A DNA stretch of 64,000 bases, taken from positions 310,001-374,000 of the forward strand of contig JAWQEG010000717.1 in assembly GCA_033782935.1 (NCBI GenBank). Reading direction: 5' to 3'. Made by a program: the position numbers and the translations under genes. Below are positions 1 through 8,832 of this stretch, in pieces. Numbering within the stretch: the first letter of the stretch is position 1; every line of letters begins with the position of its first letter. The DNA comes from Petrolisthes cinctipes. Lineage: Eukaryota; Arthropoda; Malacostraca; Decapoda; Porcellanidae. The notes below the pieces were generated by a model. The model made no database searches. It was given only the letters and a program-made list of their open reading frames with translations, and was not told the origin of the DNA.

Positions 1-15
1 ATTCAGGCCCAAAAC
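1..15 (+). repeat. Partial monomer, right end only (B-type tail)
   Basis: These 15 bases are the last bases of a monomer whose body lies upstream of the window. The ATTCAGGCCC tail matches the end of B monomers that precede C monomers elsewhere, for example just before 517 and 1686. Confidence 0.7.
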
Positions 16-191
16 ATGCTGAAAATCGATATTTTAGATGCCCAAAGTCAATATGTGCATGTATCTTCTGTACCCGTTTATATCTCAAATTCAGGCTCAA
101 AACACCCGAAAATTCAATATTTTGGGGTCCCAGAAGCAATCTGTACATGCCTACACAGTGCTAGAATATTTTCAAAATATAGGCTAAAAAC
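16..191 (+). repeat. Type A monomer exemplar (176 bp)
   Basis: Type A is recognised by its head (ATTTTAGATGCCCAAAGTCAA), by CAATATTTTGGGG in the second half, by GCAATCTGTACATGCCTAC, and by a tail that is usually ACACAGTGCTAG followed by the dyad ATATTTTCAAAATAT. It is normally followed by an S1 monomer. Tandem A-A pairs occur at 3003-3354, 10682-11033 and 34416-34767. A 166-bp form (a), lacking 10 bp of the tail, occurs for example at 32080-32245, 42390-42555, 54855-55020 and 57164-57329. Confidence 0.93.
166..180. other. 15-bp dyad ATATTTT-C-AAAATAT (A/T-closed form)
   Basis: Same site as at 314-328 but in an A-type tail. Both arms have changed at the outermost pair (G to A on the left, C to T on the right), so symmetry is kept. 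This form is found in nearly all A and C tails (GCTAGAATATTTT...). Confidence 0.7.
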
Positions 192-339
192 ATGCTAAAA
201 ATCGACATTTTAGGTGCCAAAAAATCGATATCTCAAATTCAGTCCCAAAACACCCGAAAATTCGATATTTAGAGGTCCCAGAAGGTATCTGTACATGCCT
301 ACTCCGTGTTAGAGTATTTTCAAAATACAGGCCAAAAAC
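192..339 (+). repeat. Type S1 short monomer exemplar (148 bp)
   Basis: S1 has the head CGACATTTTAGGTGCCAAAAA, lacks the 29-bp GTGCATGCATC...TTATAT segment present in long monomers, and carries AGAGGTCCCAGAAGGTATC and a CTCCGTG or CACTGTG tail leading into ACATACTG. It almost always sits between an A-type tail and a B monomer. Spacing is 148 bp at most occurrences measured. Copies at 5838, 8009 and 9188 are 146 bp because the junction hexamer has lost 2 bp (AACACTG). Confidence 0.93.
314..328. other. 15-bp dyad GTATTTT-C-AAAATAC (G/C-closed form)
   Basis: Perfect 7-bp inverted repeat around one C, located 12-26 bp before the next monomer start. It recurs in most S1, S2 and D tails. Short dyads have been described as enriched in centromeric satellites that lack CENP-B boxes. 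A role here is inference. Confidence 0.7.
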
Positions 340-516
340 ATACTGAAAATCGATCTTTTAGGTGCTCAAAAGTCGATATGTGCATGCATCTTCTGTACCC
401 GTTTATATCTCAAATTCAGGCCCTAAACACCCGAAAATTCGATATTTTGGGGTCCCAGAAGCGATCTGTACATGCCTACTCCGTGTTAGAGTATTTTCAA
501 AATTCAGGCCCAAAAC
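340..516 (+). repeat. Type B monomer exemplar (177 bp)
   Basis: B carries GGTGCCCAAAAGTCGATATG, CATGCATCTTCTG, TTCTGGCCCTAAACACC, TTCGATATTTTGGGG, AGCGATCTG and CTCCGTGTTAG. It has about seven CpG dinucleotides, against about three in type A. It follows S1 and normally precedes C. Its 177-bp length is 59 codons exactly, which explains why long open frames run through B and D stretches. Some B copies (B', from 7655) carry one or two extra bases, for example TTAAGAG. Confidence 0.92.
437..453 (+). other. CENP-B-box-like degenerate motif in B monomers
   Basis: The 17 bp at this site read ATTCGATATTTTGGGGT. Against the mammalian CENP-B box NTTCGNNNNANNCGGGN, seven of nine essential bases match (TTCG and GGG), with the central A replaced by T and the C of CGGG by G. 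S2 copies read TTCGATATTTAGGGG with the same two mismatches. A, C and D copies have TTCA and match less. Two essential mismatches make binding doubtful. Confidence 0.25.
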
Positions 517-682
517 ATGCTGAAAATCGATATTTTTGGTGCCCAAAGTCAATATGTGCATATATCTTCTGTACCCGTTTATATCTCAAATTCAGGCTCA
601 AAACACCCGAAAATTCAATATTTTGGGGTCCCAGAAGCAATCTGTACAGTGCTAGAATATTTTCAAAATATAGGCTAAAAAC
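517..682 (+). repeat. Type C monomer exemplar, 166-bp form (c)
   Basis: C has the head CGATATTTTTGGTGCCCAAAG, otherwise resembling A. This copy is the shortened form, reading TGTACAGTGCTAG where full copies read TGTACATGCCTACACAGTG, a 10-bp loss. Full 176-bp C monomers occur at 1686, 3680, 14670, 20826 and elsewhere. Short c copies are usually followed by S2. Full C copies are followed by S1 or S2. Confidence 0.92.
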
Positions 683-830
683 ATGCTAAAAATCGATCTT
701 TTAGGTGCCAAAAAGTCGATATCTCAAATTCAGTCCCAAAACACCCGAAAAACCGATATTTAGGGGTCCCAGAAGCGATCTGTACATGCCTACTCCGTTT
801 TAGAGTATTTTCAAAATACATGCTCAAAAC
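683..830 (+). repeat. Type S2 short monomer exemplar (148 bp)
   Basis: S2 shares the 29-bp internal deletion of S1 but has its own diagnostic bases: CGATCTTTTAGGTGCCAAAAA, TTTAGGGGTCCCAGAAGCGATC, CTCCGTTTTAG or CTCCGTGTTAG, and a CATGCTCAAAACATACTG tail. It normally precedes D. A 147-bp form with GGTGCTAAAAATCG (S2') occurs at 13845, 21994 and 32747. Confidence 0.92.
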
Positions 831-1007
831 ATACTGAAAATCGATCTTTTTGGTGCACAAAAGTCGATATGTGCATGCATCTTCAGTACCCGTTTATATC
901 TCAAATTCAGGCTCAAAACACCCGAAAATTCAATATTTTGGGGTCCCAGAAGCAATCTGTACATGCCTACTCAGTGTTAGAGTATTTTCAAAATACAGGC
1001 CAAAAAC
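831..1007 (+). repeat. Type D monomer exemplar (177 bp)
   Basis: D is recognised by GGTGCACAAAAGTCGATATG with CATGCATCTTCAGTACCC, then CAATATTTTGGGG, GCAATC and usually CTCAGTGTTAG. It keeps the CpG at GTCGAT but has CpA at the two downstream diagnostic sites, so it looks intermediate between the B-like and A-like lineages. It follows S2 and usually precedes A, closing the hexamer. Confidence 0.92.
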
Positions 1008-3007
1008 ATACTGAAAATCGATCTTTTAGGTGGCCAAAAGTCGATATGTGCATGCATCTTCTGTACCCGTTTATATCTCAAATTCTGGCCCTAAACACCC
1101 GAAAATTCGATATTTTGGGGTCCCAGAAGCGATCTGTACATGCCTACTCCGTGTTAGAGTATTTTCAAAATTCAGACCCAAAACATGCTGAAAATCGATA
1201 TTTTAGATGCCCAAAGTCAATATGTGCATGTATCTTCTGTACCCGTTTATATCTCAAATTCAGGCTCAAAACACCCGAAAATTCAATATTTTGGGGTCCC
1301 AGAAGCAATCTGTACATGCCTACACAGTGCTAGAATATTTTCAAAATATAGGCTAAAAACATGCTAAAAATCGACATTTTAGGTGCCAAAAATTCGATAT
1401 CTCAAATTGAGTCCCAAAACACCCGAAAATTCGATATTTAGAGGTCCCAGAAGGTATCTGTACATGCCTACTCCGTGTTAGAGTATTTTCAAAATACAGG
1501 CCAAAAACATACTGAAAATCGATCTTTTAGGTGCCCAAAAGTCGATATGTGCATGCATCTTCAGTACCCGTTTATATCTCAAATTCTGGCCCTAAAGACC
1601 CGAAAATTCGATATTTTGGGGTCCCAGAAGCGATCTGAACATGCCTACTCCGTGTTGGAGTATTTTCAAAATTCAGGCCCAAAACATGCTGAAAATCGAT
1701 ATTTTTGGTGCCCAAAGTCAATATGTGCATGTGTCTTCTGTACCCGTTTATATCTCGAATTCAGGCTCAAAACACCCGAAAATTCAATATTTTCGGGTCC
1801 CAGAAGCAATCTGTACATGCCTACTCAGTGCTAGAATATTTTCAAAATATAGGCTAAAAACATGCTAAAAATCGATCTTTTAGGTGCCAAAAATTCGATA
1901 TCTCAAATTCAGTCCCAAAACACCCGAAAATTCGATAGTTAGGGGTCCCAGAAGCGATCTGTACATGCCTACTCCGTGTTAGAGTATTTTCAAAATACAT
2001 GCTCAAAACATACTGAAAATCGATCTTTTAGGTGCACAAAAGTCGATATGTGCATGCATCTTCAGTACCCGTTTATATCTCAAATTCAGGCTCAAAACAC
2101 CCGAAAATTCAATATTTTGGGGTCCCAGAAGCAATCTGTACATGCCTACACAGTGCTAGAATATTTTCAAAATATAGGCTAAAAACATGCTAAAAATCGA
2201 CATTTTAGGTGCCAAAAAATCGATATCTCAAATTCAGTCCCAAAACACCAGAAAATTCGATATTTAGAGGTCCCAGAAGGTATCTGTACATGCCTACACT
2301 GTGTTAGAGTATTTTCAAAATACTGGCCAAAAACATACTGAAAATCGGTCTTTTAGGTGCCCAAAAGTCGATATGTGCATGCATCTTCTGTACCCGTTTA
2401 TATCTCAAATTTTGGCCCTAAACAACCGAAAATTCGATATTTTGGGGTCCCAGAAGCGATTTGTACATGCGTACTCCGTGTTAGAGTATTTTCAAAATAC
2501 AGGCCAAAAACATGCTGAAAATCGATATTTTTGGTGCCCAAAGTCAATATGTGCATGTATCTTCTGTACCCGTTTATATCTCAAATTCAGGCTCAAAACA
2601 CCCGAAAATTCAATATTTTGGGGTCCCAGAAGCAATCTGTACAGTGCTTGAATATTTTCAAAATATAGGCTAAAAACATGCTAAAAATCGATCTTTTAGG
2701 TGCCAAAAAGTCGATATCTCAAATTCAGTCCCAAAACACAAGAAAATTCGATATTTAGGGGTCCCAGAAGCGATCTGTACATGCCTACTCCGTTTTAGAG
2801 TATTTTCAAAATACATGCTCAAAACATACTGAAAATCGATCTTTTAGGTGCACAAAAGTCGATATGTGGATGCATCTTCAGTACCCGTTTATTTCTCAAA
2901 TTCAGGCTCAAAACACCCGAAAATTCAATATTTTGGGGTCCCAGAAGCAATCTGTACATGCCTACTCAGTGTTAGAGCATTTTCAAAATACAGGCCCAAA
3001 ACATGCT

Positions 3008-3094
3008 GAAAATCGATATTTTAGATGCCCAAAGTCAATATGTGCATGTATCTTCTGTACCCGTTTATATCTCAAATTCAGGCTCAAAACACCC
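3008..3094 (+). repeat. First half-repeat (H1) within a monomer, 87 bp
   Basis: This is the left half of an A monomer, starting at GAAAATCGATATTTT and ending AGGCTCAAAACACCC. It aligns with the right half (3095-3183) through GAAAAT, ATATTTT, CCCA, CAAT, TGT, CATG and the CAGGC..CAAAACA block. By hand alignment about two thirds of positions agree. The value was not computed. Confidence 0.75.
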
Positions 3095-3183
3095 GAAAAT
3101 TCAATATTTTGGGGTCCCAGAAGGAATCTGTACATGCCTACTCAGTGTTAGAGTATTTTCAAAATACAGGCCCAAAACATGCT
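3095..3183 (+). repeat. Second half-repeat (H2) within a monomer, 89 bp
   Basis: This is the right half of the same monomer, starting GAAAATTCAATATTTT and ending AGGCCCAAAACATGCT. Its start repeats the start of H1, and its end repeats the end of H1 (CAGGCTCAAAACA versus CAGGCCCAAAACA). The monomer is therefore best read as an ancient dimer. The dyad around GTATTTTCAAAATAC lies in H2; the corresponding H1 stretch (TTATATCTCAAATTC) has lost the symmetry. Confidence 0.75.
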
Positions 3184-3855
3184 GAAAATCGATATTTTAG
3201 ATGCCCAAAGTCAATATGTGCATGTATCTTCTGTACCCGTTTATATCTCAAATTCAGGCTCAAAACATCCGAAAATTCAATATTTTGGGGTCCCAGAAGC
3301 AATCTGTACATGCCTACACAGTGCTAGAATATTTTCAAAATATAGGCTAAAAACATGCTAAAAATCGACATTTTAGGTGCCAAAAAATCGATATCTCAAA
3401 TTCAGTCCCAAAACACCAGAAAATTCGATATTTAGAGGTACCAGAAGGTACCTGTACATGCCTACTCCGTGTTAGAGTATTTTCAAAATACAGGCCAAAA
3501 ACATACTGAAAATCGATCTTTTAGGTGCCCAAAAGTCGATATGTGCATGCATCTTCTGTACCCGTTTATATCTCAAATTCTGGCCCTAAACACCCGAAAA
3601 TTCGATATTTTGGGGTCCCAGAAGCGATCTGTACATGCCTACTCCGTGTTAGAGTATTTTCAAAATTCAAGCCCAAAACATGCTGAAAATCGATATTTTT
3701 GGTGCCCAAAGTCATTATGTGCATGTATCTTCTGTACCCGTTTATATCTCAAATTCAGGCTCAAAACACCCGAAAATTCAATATTTTGGGGTCCCAGAAG
3801 CAATCTGTACATGCCTACACAGTGCTAGAATATTTTCAAAATATAGGCTAAAAAC

Positions 3856-4846
3856 ATGCTAAAAATCGACATTTTAGGTGCCAAAAAATCGATATCTCAA
3901 ATTCAGTCCCAAAACACCCGAAAATTCGATATTTAGAGGTCCCAGAAGGTATCTGTACATGCCTACTCCGTGTTAGAGTATTTTCAAAATACAGGCCAAA
4001 AACATACTGAAAATCGATCTTTTAGGTGCCCAAAGGTCGATATGTGCATGCATCTTCTGTACCCGTTTATATCTCAAATTCTGGCCCTAAACACCCGAAA
4101 ATTCGATATTTTGGGGTCCCAGAAGCGATCTGTACATGCCTACTTCGTGTTAGAGTATTTTCAAAACTCAGGCCCAAAACATGCTTAAATCGATATTTTT
4201 GGTGCCCAAAGTCAATATGTGCATGTATCTTCTGTACCCGTTTATATCTCGAATTCAGGCTCAAAACACCCGAAAATTCAATATTTTGGGGTCCCAGAAG
4301 CAATCTGTACAGTGCTAGAATATTTTCAAAATATAGGCTAAAAACATGCTAAAAATCTATCTTTTAGGTGCCAAAAAGTCGATATCTCAAATTCAGTCCC
4401 AAAACACCCGAAAATTCGATATTTAGGGGTCCCAGAAACGATCTGTACATGCGTACTCCGTGTTAGAGTATTTTCAAAATACATGCTCAAAACATACTGA
4501 AAATCGATCTTTTAGGTGCACAAAAGTCGATATGTGCATGCATCTTCAATACCCGTTTATATCTCAAATTCAGGCTCAAAACACCCGAAAATTCAATATT
4601 TTGGGGTCCCAGAAGCAATCTGTACATGCCTACTCAGTGTTAGAGTATTTTCAAAATACAGGCCCAAAACATGCTGAAAATCGATATTTTAGATGCCCAA
4701 AGTCAATATGTGCATGTATCTTCTGTACACGTTTATATCTCAAATTCAGGCTCAAAACACCCGAAAATTCAATATTTTAGGGTCCCAGAAGCAATCTGTA
4801 CTAGCCTACACAGTGCTAGAATATTTTCAAAATATAGGCTAAAAAC
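3856..4846 (+). repeat. 991-bp hexamer HOR, copy 1 (S1-B-c-S2-D-A)
   Basis: Six monomers of 148, 177, 165, 148, 177 and 176 bp. The c monomer starts ATGCTTAAATCG, one base short, a private mark shared with the next copy and with a monomer at 6839. The following copy is offset by exactly 991 bp. Confidence 0.9.
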
Positions 4847-5837
4847 ATGCTAAAAATCGACATTTTAGGTGCCAAAAAATCGATATCTCAAATTCAGTCC
4901 CAAAACACCCGAAAATTCGATATTTAGAGGTCCCAGAAGGTATCTGTACATGCCTACTCCGTGTTAGAGTATTTTCAAAATACAGGCCAAAAACATACTG
5001 AAAATCGATCTTTTAGGTGCCCAAAGGTCGATATGTGCATGCATCTTCTGTACCCGTTTATATCTCAAATTCTGGCCCTAAACACCCGAAAATTCGATAT
5101 TTTGGGGTCCCAGAAGCGATCTGTACATGCCTACTCCGTGTTAGAGTATTTTCAAAATTCAGGCCCAAAACATGCTTAAATCGATATTTTTGGTGCCCAA
5201 AGTCAATATGTGAATGTATCTTCTGTACCCGTTTATATCTCGAATTCAGGCTCAAAACACCCGAAAATTCAATATTTTGGGGTCCCAGAAGCAATCTGTA
5301 CAGTGCTAGAATATTTTCAAAATATAGGCTAAAAACATGCTAAAAATCTATCTTTTAGGTGCCAAAAAGTCGATATCTCAAATTCAGCCCCAAAACACCC
5401 GAAAATTCGATATTTAGGGGTCCCAGAAGCGATCTGTACATGCCTACTCCGTGTTAGAGTATTTTCAAAATACATGCTCAAAACATACTGAAAATCGATC
5501 TTTTAGGTGCACAAAAGTCGATATGTGCATGCATCTTCAGTACCCGTTTATATCTCAAATTCAGGCTCAAAACACCCGAAAATTCAATATTTTGGGGTCC
5601 AAGAAGCAATCTGTACATGCCTACTCAGTGTTAGAGTATTTTCAAAATACAGGCCCAAAACATGCTGAAAATCGATATTTTAGATGCCCAAAGTCAATAT
5701 GTGCATGTATCTTCTGTACACGTTTATATCTCAAATTCAGGCTCAAAACACCCGAAAATTCAATATTTTAGGGTCCCAGAAGCAATCTGTACATGCCTAC
5801 ACAGTGCTAGAATATTTTCAAAATATAGGCTAAAAAC
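4847..5837 (+). repeat. 991-bp hexamer HOR, copy 2
   Basis: Same six monomers at +991 bp, including the private GCTTAAATCG start of c and the ATATTTTAGGGTCCC variant of A. Differences from copy 1 include TGTGAATGTATC near 5211 and CCAAGAAGC near 5601. Confidence 0.9.
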
Positions 5838-7654
5838 ATGCTAAAAATCGACATTTTAGGTGCCAAAAAATCGATATCTCAAATTCAGTCCCAAAACACC
5901 CGAAAATTCGATATTTAGAGGTCCCAGAAGGTATCTGTACATGCCTACTCCGTGTTAGAGTATTTTCAAAATACAGGCCAAAAACACTGAAAATCGATCT
6001 TTTAGGTGCCCAAAAGTCGATATGTGCATGCATCTTCTGTACCCGTTTATATCTCAAATTCTGGCCCTAAACACCCGAAAATTCGATATTTTGGGGTCCC
6101 AGAAGCGATCTGTACATGCCTACTCCGTGTTAGAGTATTTTCAAAATTCAGGCCCAAAACATGCTGAAAATCGATATTTTTGGTGCCCAAAGTCAATATG
6201 TGCATGTATCTTCTGTACCCGTTTATATCTCGAATTCAGGCTCAAAACACCCGAAAATTCAATATTTTGGGGTCCCAGAAGCAATCTGTACATGCCTACT
6301 CCGTGTTAGAGTATTTTCAAAATACATGCTCAAAACATACTGAAAATCGATCTTTTAGGGGCACAAAAGTCGATATGTGCATGCATCTTCAGTACCCGTT
6401 TATATCTCAAATTCAGGCTCAAAACACCCGAAAATTCAATATTTTGGGGTCCCAGAAGCAATCTGTACATGCCTACACAGTGCTAGAATATTTTCAAAAT
6501 ATAGGCTAAAAACATGCTAAAAATCGACATTTTAGGTGCCAAAAAATCGATATCTCAAATTCAGTCCCAAAACACCAGAAAATTCGATATTTAGAGGTCC
6601 CAGAAGGTATCTGTACATGCCTACTCCGTGTTAGAGTATTTTCAAAATACAGGCCAAAAACATACTGAAAATCGATCTTTTAGGTGCCCAAAGGTCGATA
6701 TGTGCATGCATCTTCTGTACCCGTTTATATCTCAAATTCTGGCCCTAAACACCCGAAAATTCGATATTTTGGGGTCCCAGAAGCGATCTGTACATGCCTA
6801 CTTCGTGTTAGAGTATTTTCAAAACTCAGGCCCAAAACATGCTTAAATCGATATTTTTGGTGCCCAAAGTCAATATGTGCATGTATCTTTTGTACCCGTT
6901 TATATCTCGAATTCAGGCTCAAAACACCCGAAAATTCAATATTTTGGGGTCCCAGAAGCAATCTGTACAGTGCTAGAATATTTTCAAAAATATAGGCTAA
7001 AAACATGCTAAAAATCTATCTTTTAGGTGCCAAAAAGTCGATATCTCAAATTCAGTCCCATAACACCCGAAAATTCGATATTTAGGGGTCCCAGAGACGA
7101 TCTGTACATGCGTACTCCGTGTTAGAGTATTTTCAAAATACATGCTCAAAACATACTGAAAATCGATCTTTTAGGTGCACAAAAGTCGATATGTGCATGC
7201 ATCTTCAATACCCGTTTATATCTCAAATTCAGGCTCAAAACACCCGAAAATTCAATATTTTGGGGTCCCAGAAGCAATCTGTACATGCCTACTCAGTGTT
7301 AGAGTATTTTCAAAATACAGGCCCAAAACATGCTGAAAATCGATATTTTAGGGGCACAAAAGTCGATATGTGCATGCATCTTCAGTACCCGTTTATATCT
7401 CAAATTCAGGCTCAAAACACCCGAAAATTTAATATTTTGGGGTCCCAGAAGCAATCTGTACATGCCTACACAGTGCTAGAATATTTTCAAAATATAGGCT
7501 AAAAACATGCTAAAAATCGACATTATAGGTGCCAAAAAATCGATATCTCAAATTCGGTCCCAAAACACCAGAAAATTCGATATTTAGAGGTCCCAGAAGG
7601 TATCTGTACATGCCTACTCCGTGTTAGAGTATTTTCAAAATACAGGCCAAAAAC
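5838..7654 (+). repeat. Irregular segment with two chimeric monomers
   Basis: Order: S1 (146 bp), B, C-head/S2-tail chimera (6161-6336), D with GGGGCACAAAAG (6337-6513), S1, B, c, S2, D, A-head/D-body chimera (7330-7506), S1. The stretch 6514-7329 resembles 3856-4670 at an offset of about 2658 bp, keeping GCTTAAATCG. Confidence 0.85.
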
Positions 7655-8832
7655 ATACTGAAAATCGGTCTTTTAGGTGCCCAAAAGTCGATATGTGCAT
7701 GCATCTTCTGTACCCGTTTATATCTCAAATTCTGGCCCTAAACACCCGAAAATTCGATATTTTGGGGTCCCAGAAGCGATCTGTACATGCCTACTCCGTG
7801 TTAAGAGTATTTTAAAAATACAGGCCAAAAACATGCTGAAAATCGATATTTTTGGTGCCCAAAGTCAATATGTGCATGTATCTTCTGTACCCGTTTATAT
7901 TTCGAATTCAGGCTCAAAACACCCGAAAATTCAATATTTTAGGGTCCCAGAAGCAATCTGTACATGCCTACACAGTGCTAGAATATTTTCAAAATATAGG
8001 CTAAAAACATGCTAAAAATCGACATTTTAGGTGCCAAAAAATCGATATCTCAAATTCAGTCCCAAAACACCCGAAAATTCGATATTTAGAGGTCCCAGAA
8101 GGTATCTGTACATGCCTACTCCGTGTTAGAGTATTTTCAAAATACAGGCCAAAAACACTGAAAATCGATCTTTTAGGTGCCCAAAAGTCGATATGTGCAT
8201 GCATCTTCTGTACCCGTTTATATCTTAAATTCTGGCCCTAAACACCCGAAAATTCGATATTTTGGGGTCCCAGAAGCGATCTGTACATGCGTACTCCATG
8301 TTAGAGTATTTTCAAAATTCAGGCCCAAAACATGCTGAAAATCGATATTTTTGGTGCCCAAAGTCAATATGTGCATGTATCTTCTGTACCCGTTTATATC
8401 TCGAATTCAGGCTCAAAACACCCGAAAATTCAATATTTTGGGGTCCCAGAAGCAATCTGTACATGCCTACTCCGTGTTAGAGTATTTTCAAAATACATGC
8501 TCAAAACATACTGAAAATCGATCTTTTAGGGGCACAAAAGTCGATATGTGCATTCATCTTCTGTACCCGTTTATATCTCAAATTCAGGCTCAAAACACCC
8601 GAAAATTCAATATTTTGGGGTCCCAGAAGCAATCTGTACATGCCTACACAGTGCTAGAATATTTTCAAAATATAGGCTAAAAACATGCTAAAAATCGACA
8701 TTTTAGGTGCCAAAAAATCGATATCTCAAATTCAGTCCCAAAACACCAGAAAATTCGATATTTAGAGGTCCCAGAAGGTATCTGTACATGCCTACTCCGT
8801 GTTAGAGTATTTTCAAAATACAGGCCAAAAAC
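7655..8832 (+). repeat. Seven-monomer HOR, copy 1 (1178 bp)
   Basis: Order: B' (178 bp, with TTAAGAG and ATTTTAAAAATAC), C, S1 (146 bp), B, C/S2 chimera, D, S1. The next copy is offset by about 1178 bp and shares CATGCGTACTCCATG and TATCTTAAATTC. This is a distinct local HOR derived from the hexamer by partial duplication. Confidence 0.88.

Larger units (their letters stand above)
16..1007 (+). repeat. Complete canonical hexamer HOR A-S1-B-c-S2-D (992 bp)
   Basis: Measured boundaries at 16, 192, 340, 517, 683, 831 and 1008 give 176+148+177+166+148+177 bp. The order recurs throughout the window, in full or with substitutions, so I take it as the basal HOR. It splits into two trimers, A-S1-B and c-S2-D, each long-short-long, suggesting the hexamer arose by duplication of a trimer of about 500 bp. 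Confidence 0.9.
1008..3855 (+). repeat. Irregular satellite segment, 17 monomers
   Basis: Order from boundary spacing: B, A, S1, B, C, S2, D, S1, B, c, S2, D, A, A, S1, B, C. It departs from the hexamer by D followed directly by B (at 1008), D followed by S1 (at 2187, where the D tail is A-like) and an A-A pair (3003 and 3179). Several private substitutions, such as ATTTCGGGTCC in the C at 1686, mark it as less homogenised than the middle of the window. Confidence 0.88.

Noticed and set aside
551..560. Palindromes TGCATGCA, TGTACA and ATCGAT as operator sites
   Set aside because: They recur in nearly every monomer of the relevant type and there is no gene to regulate. They are treated as part of the satellite sequence.
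1747..1764. Second CENP-B-box-like match on the minus strand (CCCGTTTATATCTCGAA)
   Set aside because: CCCG, T and CGAA are present, but the spacing between the T and CGAA is two bases too long for the box, and only the EcoRI-type C monomers have CGAA.
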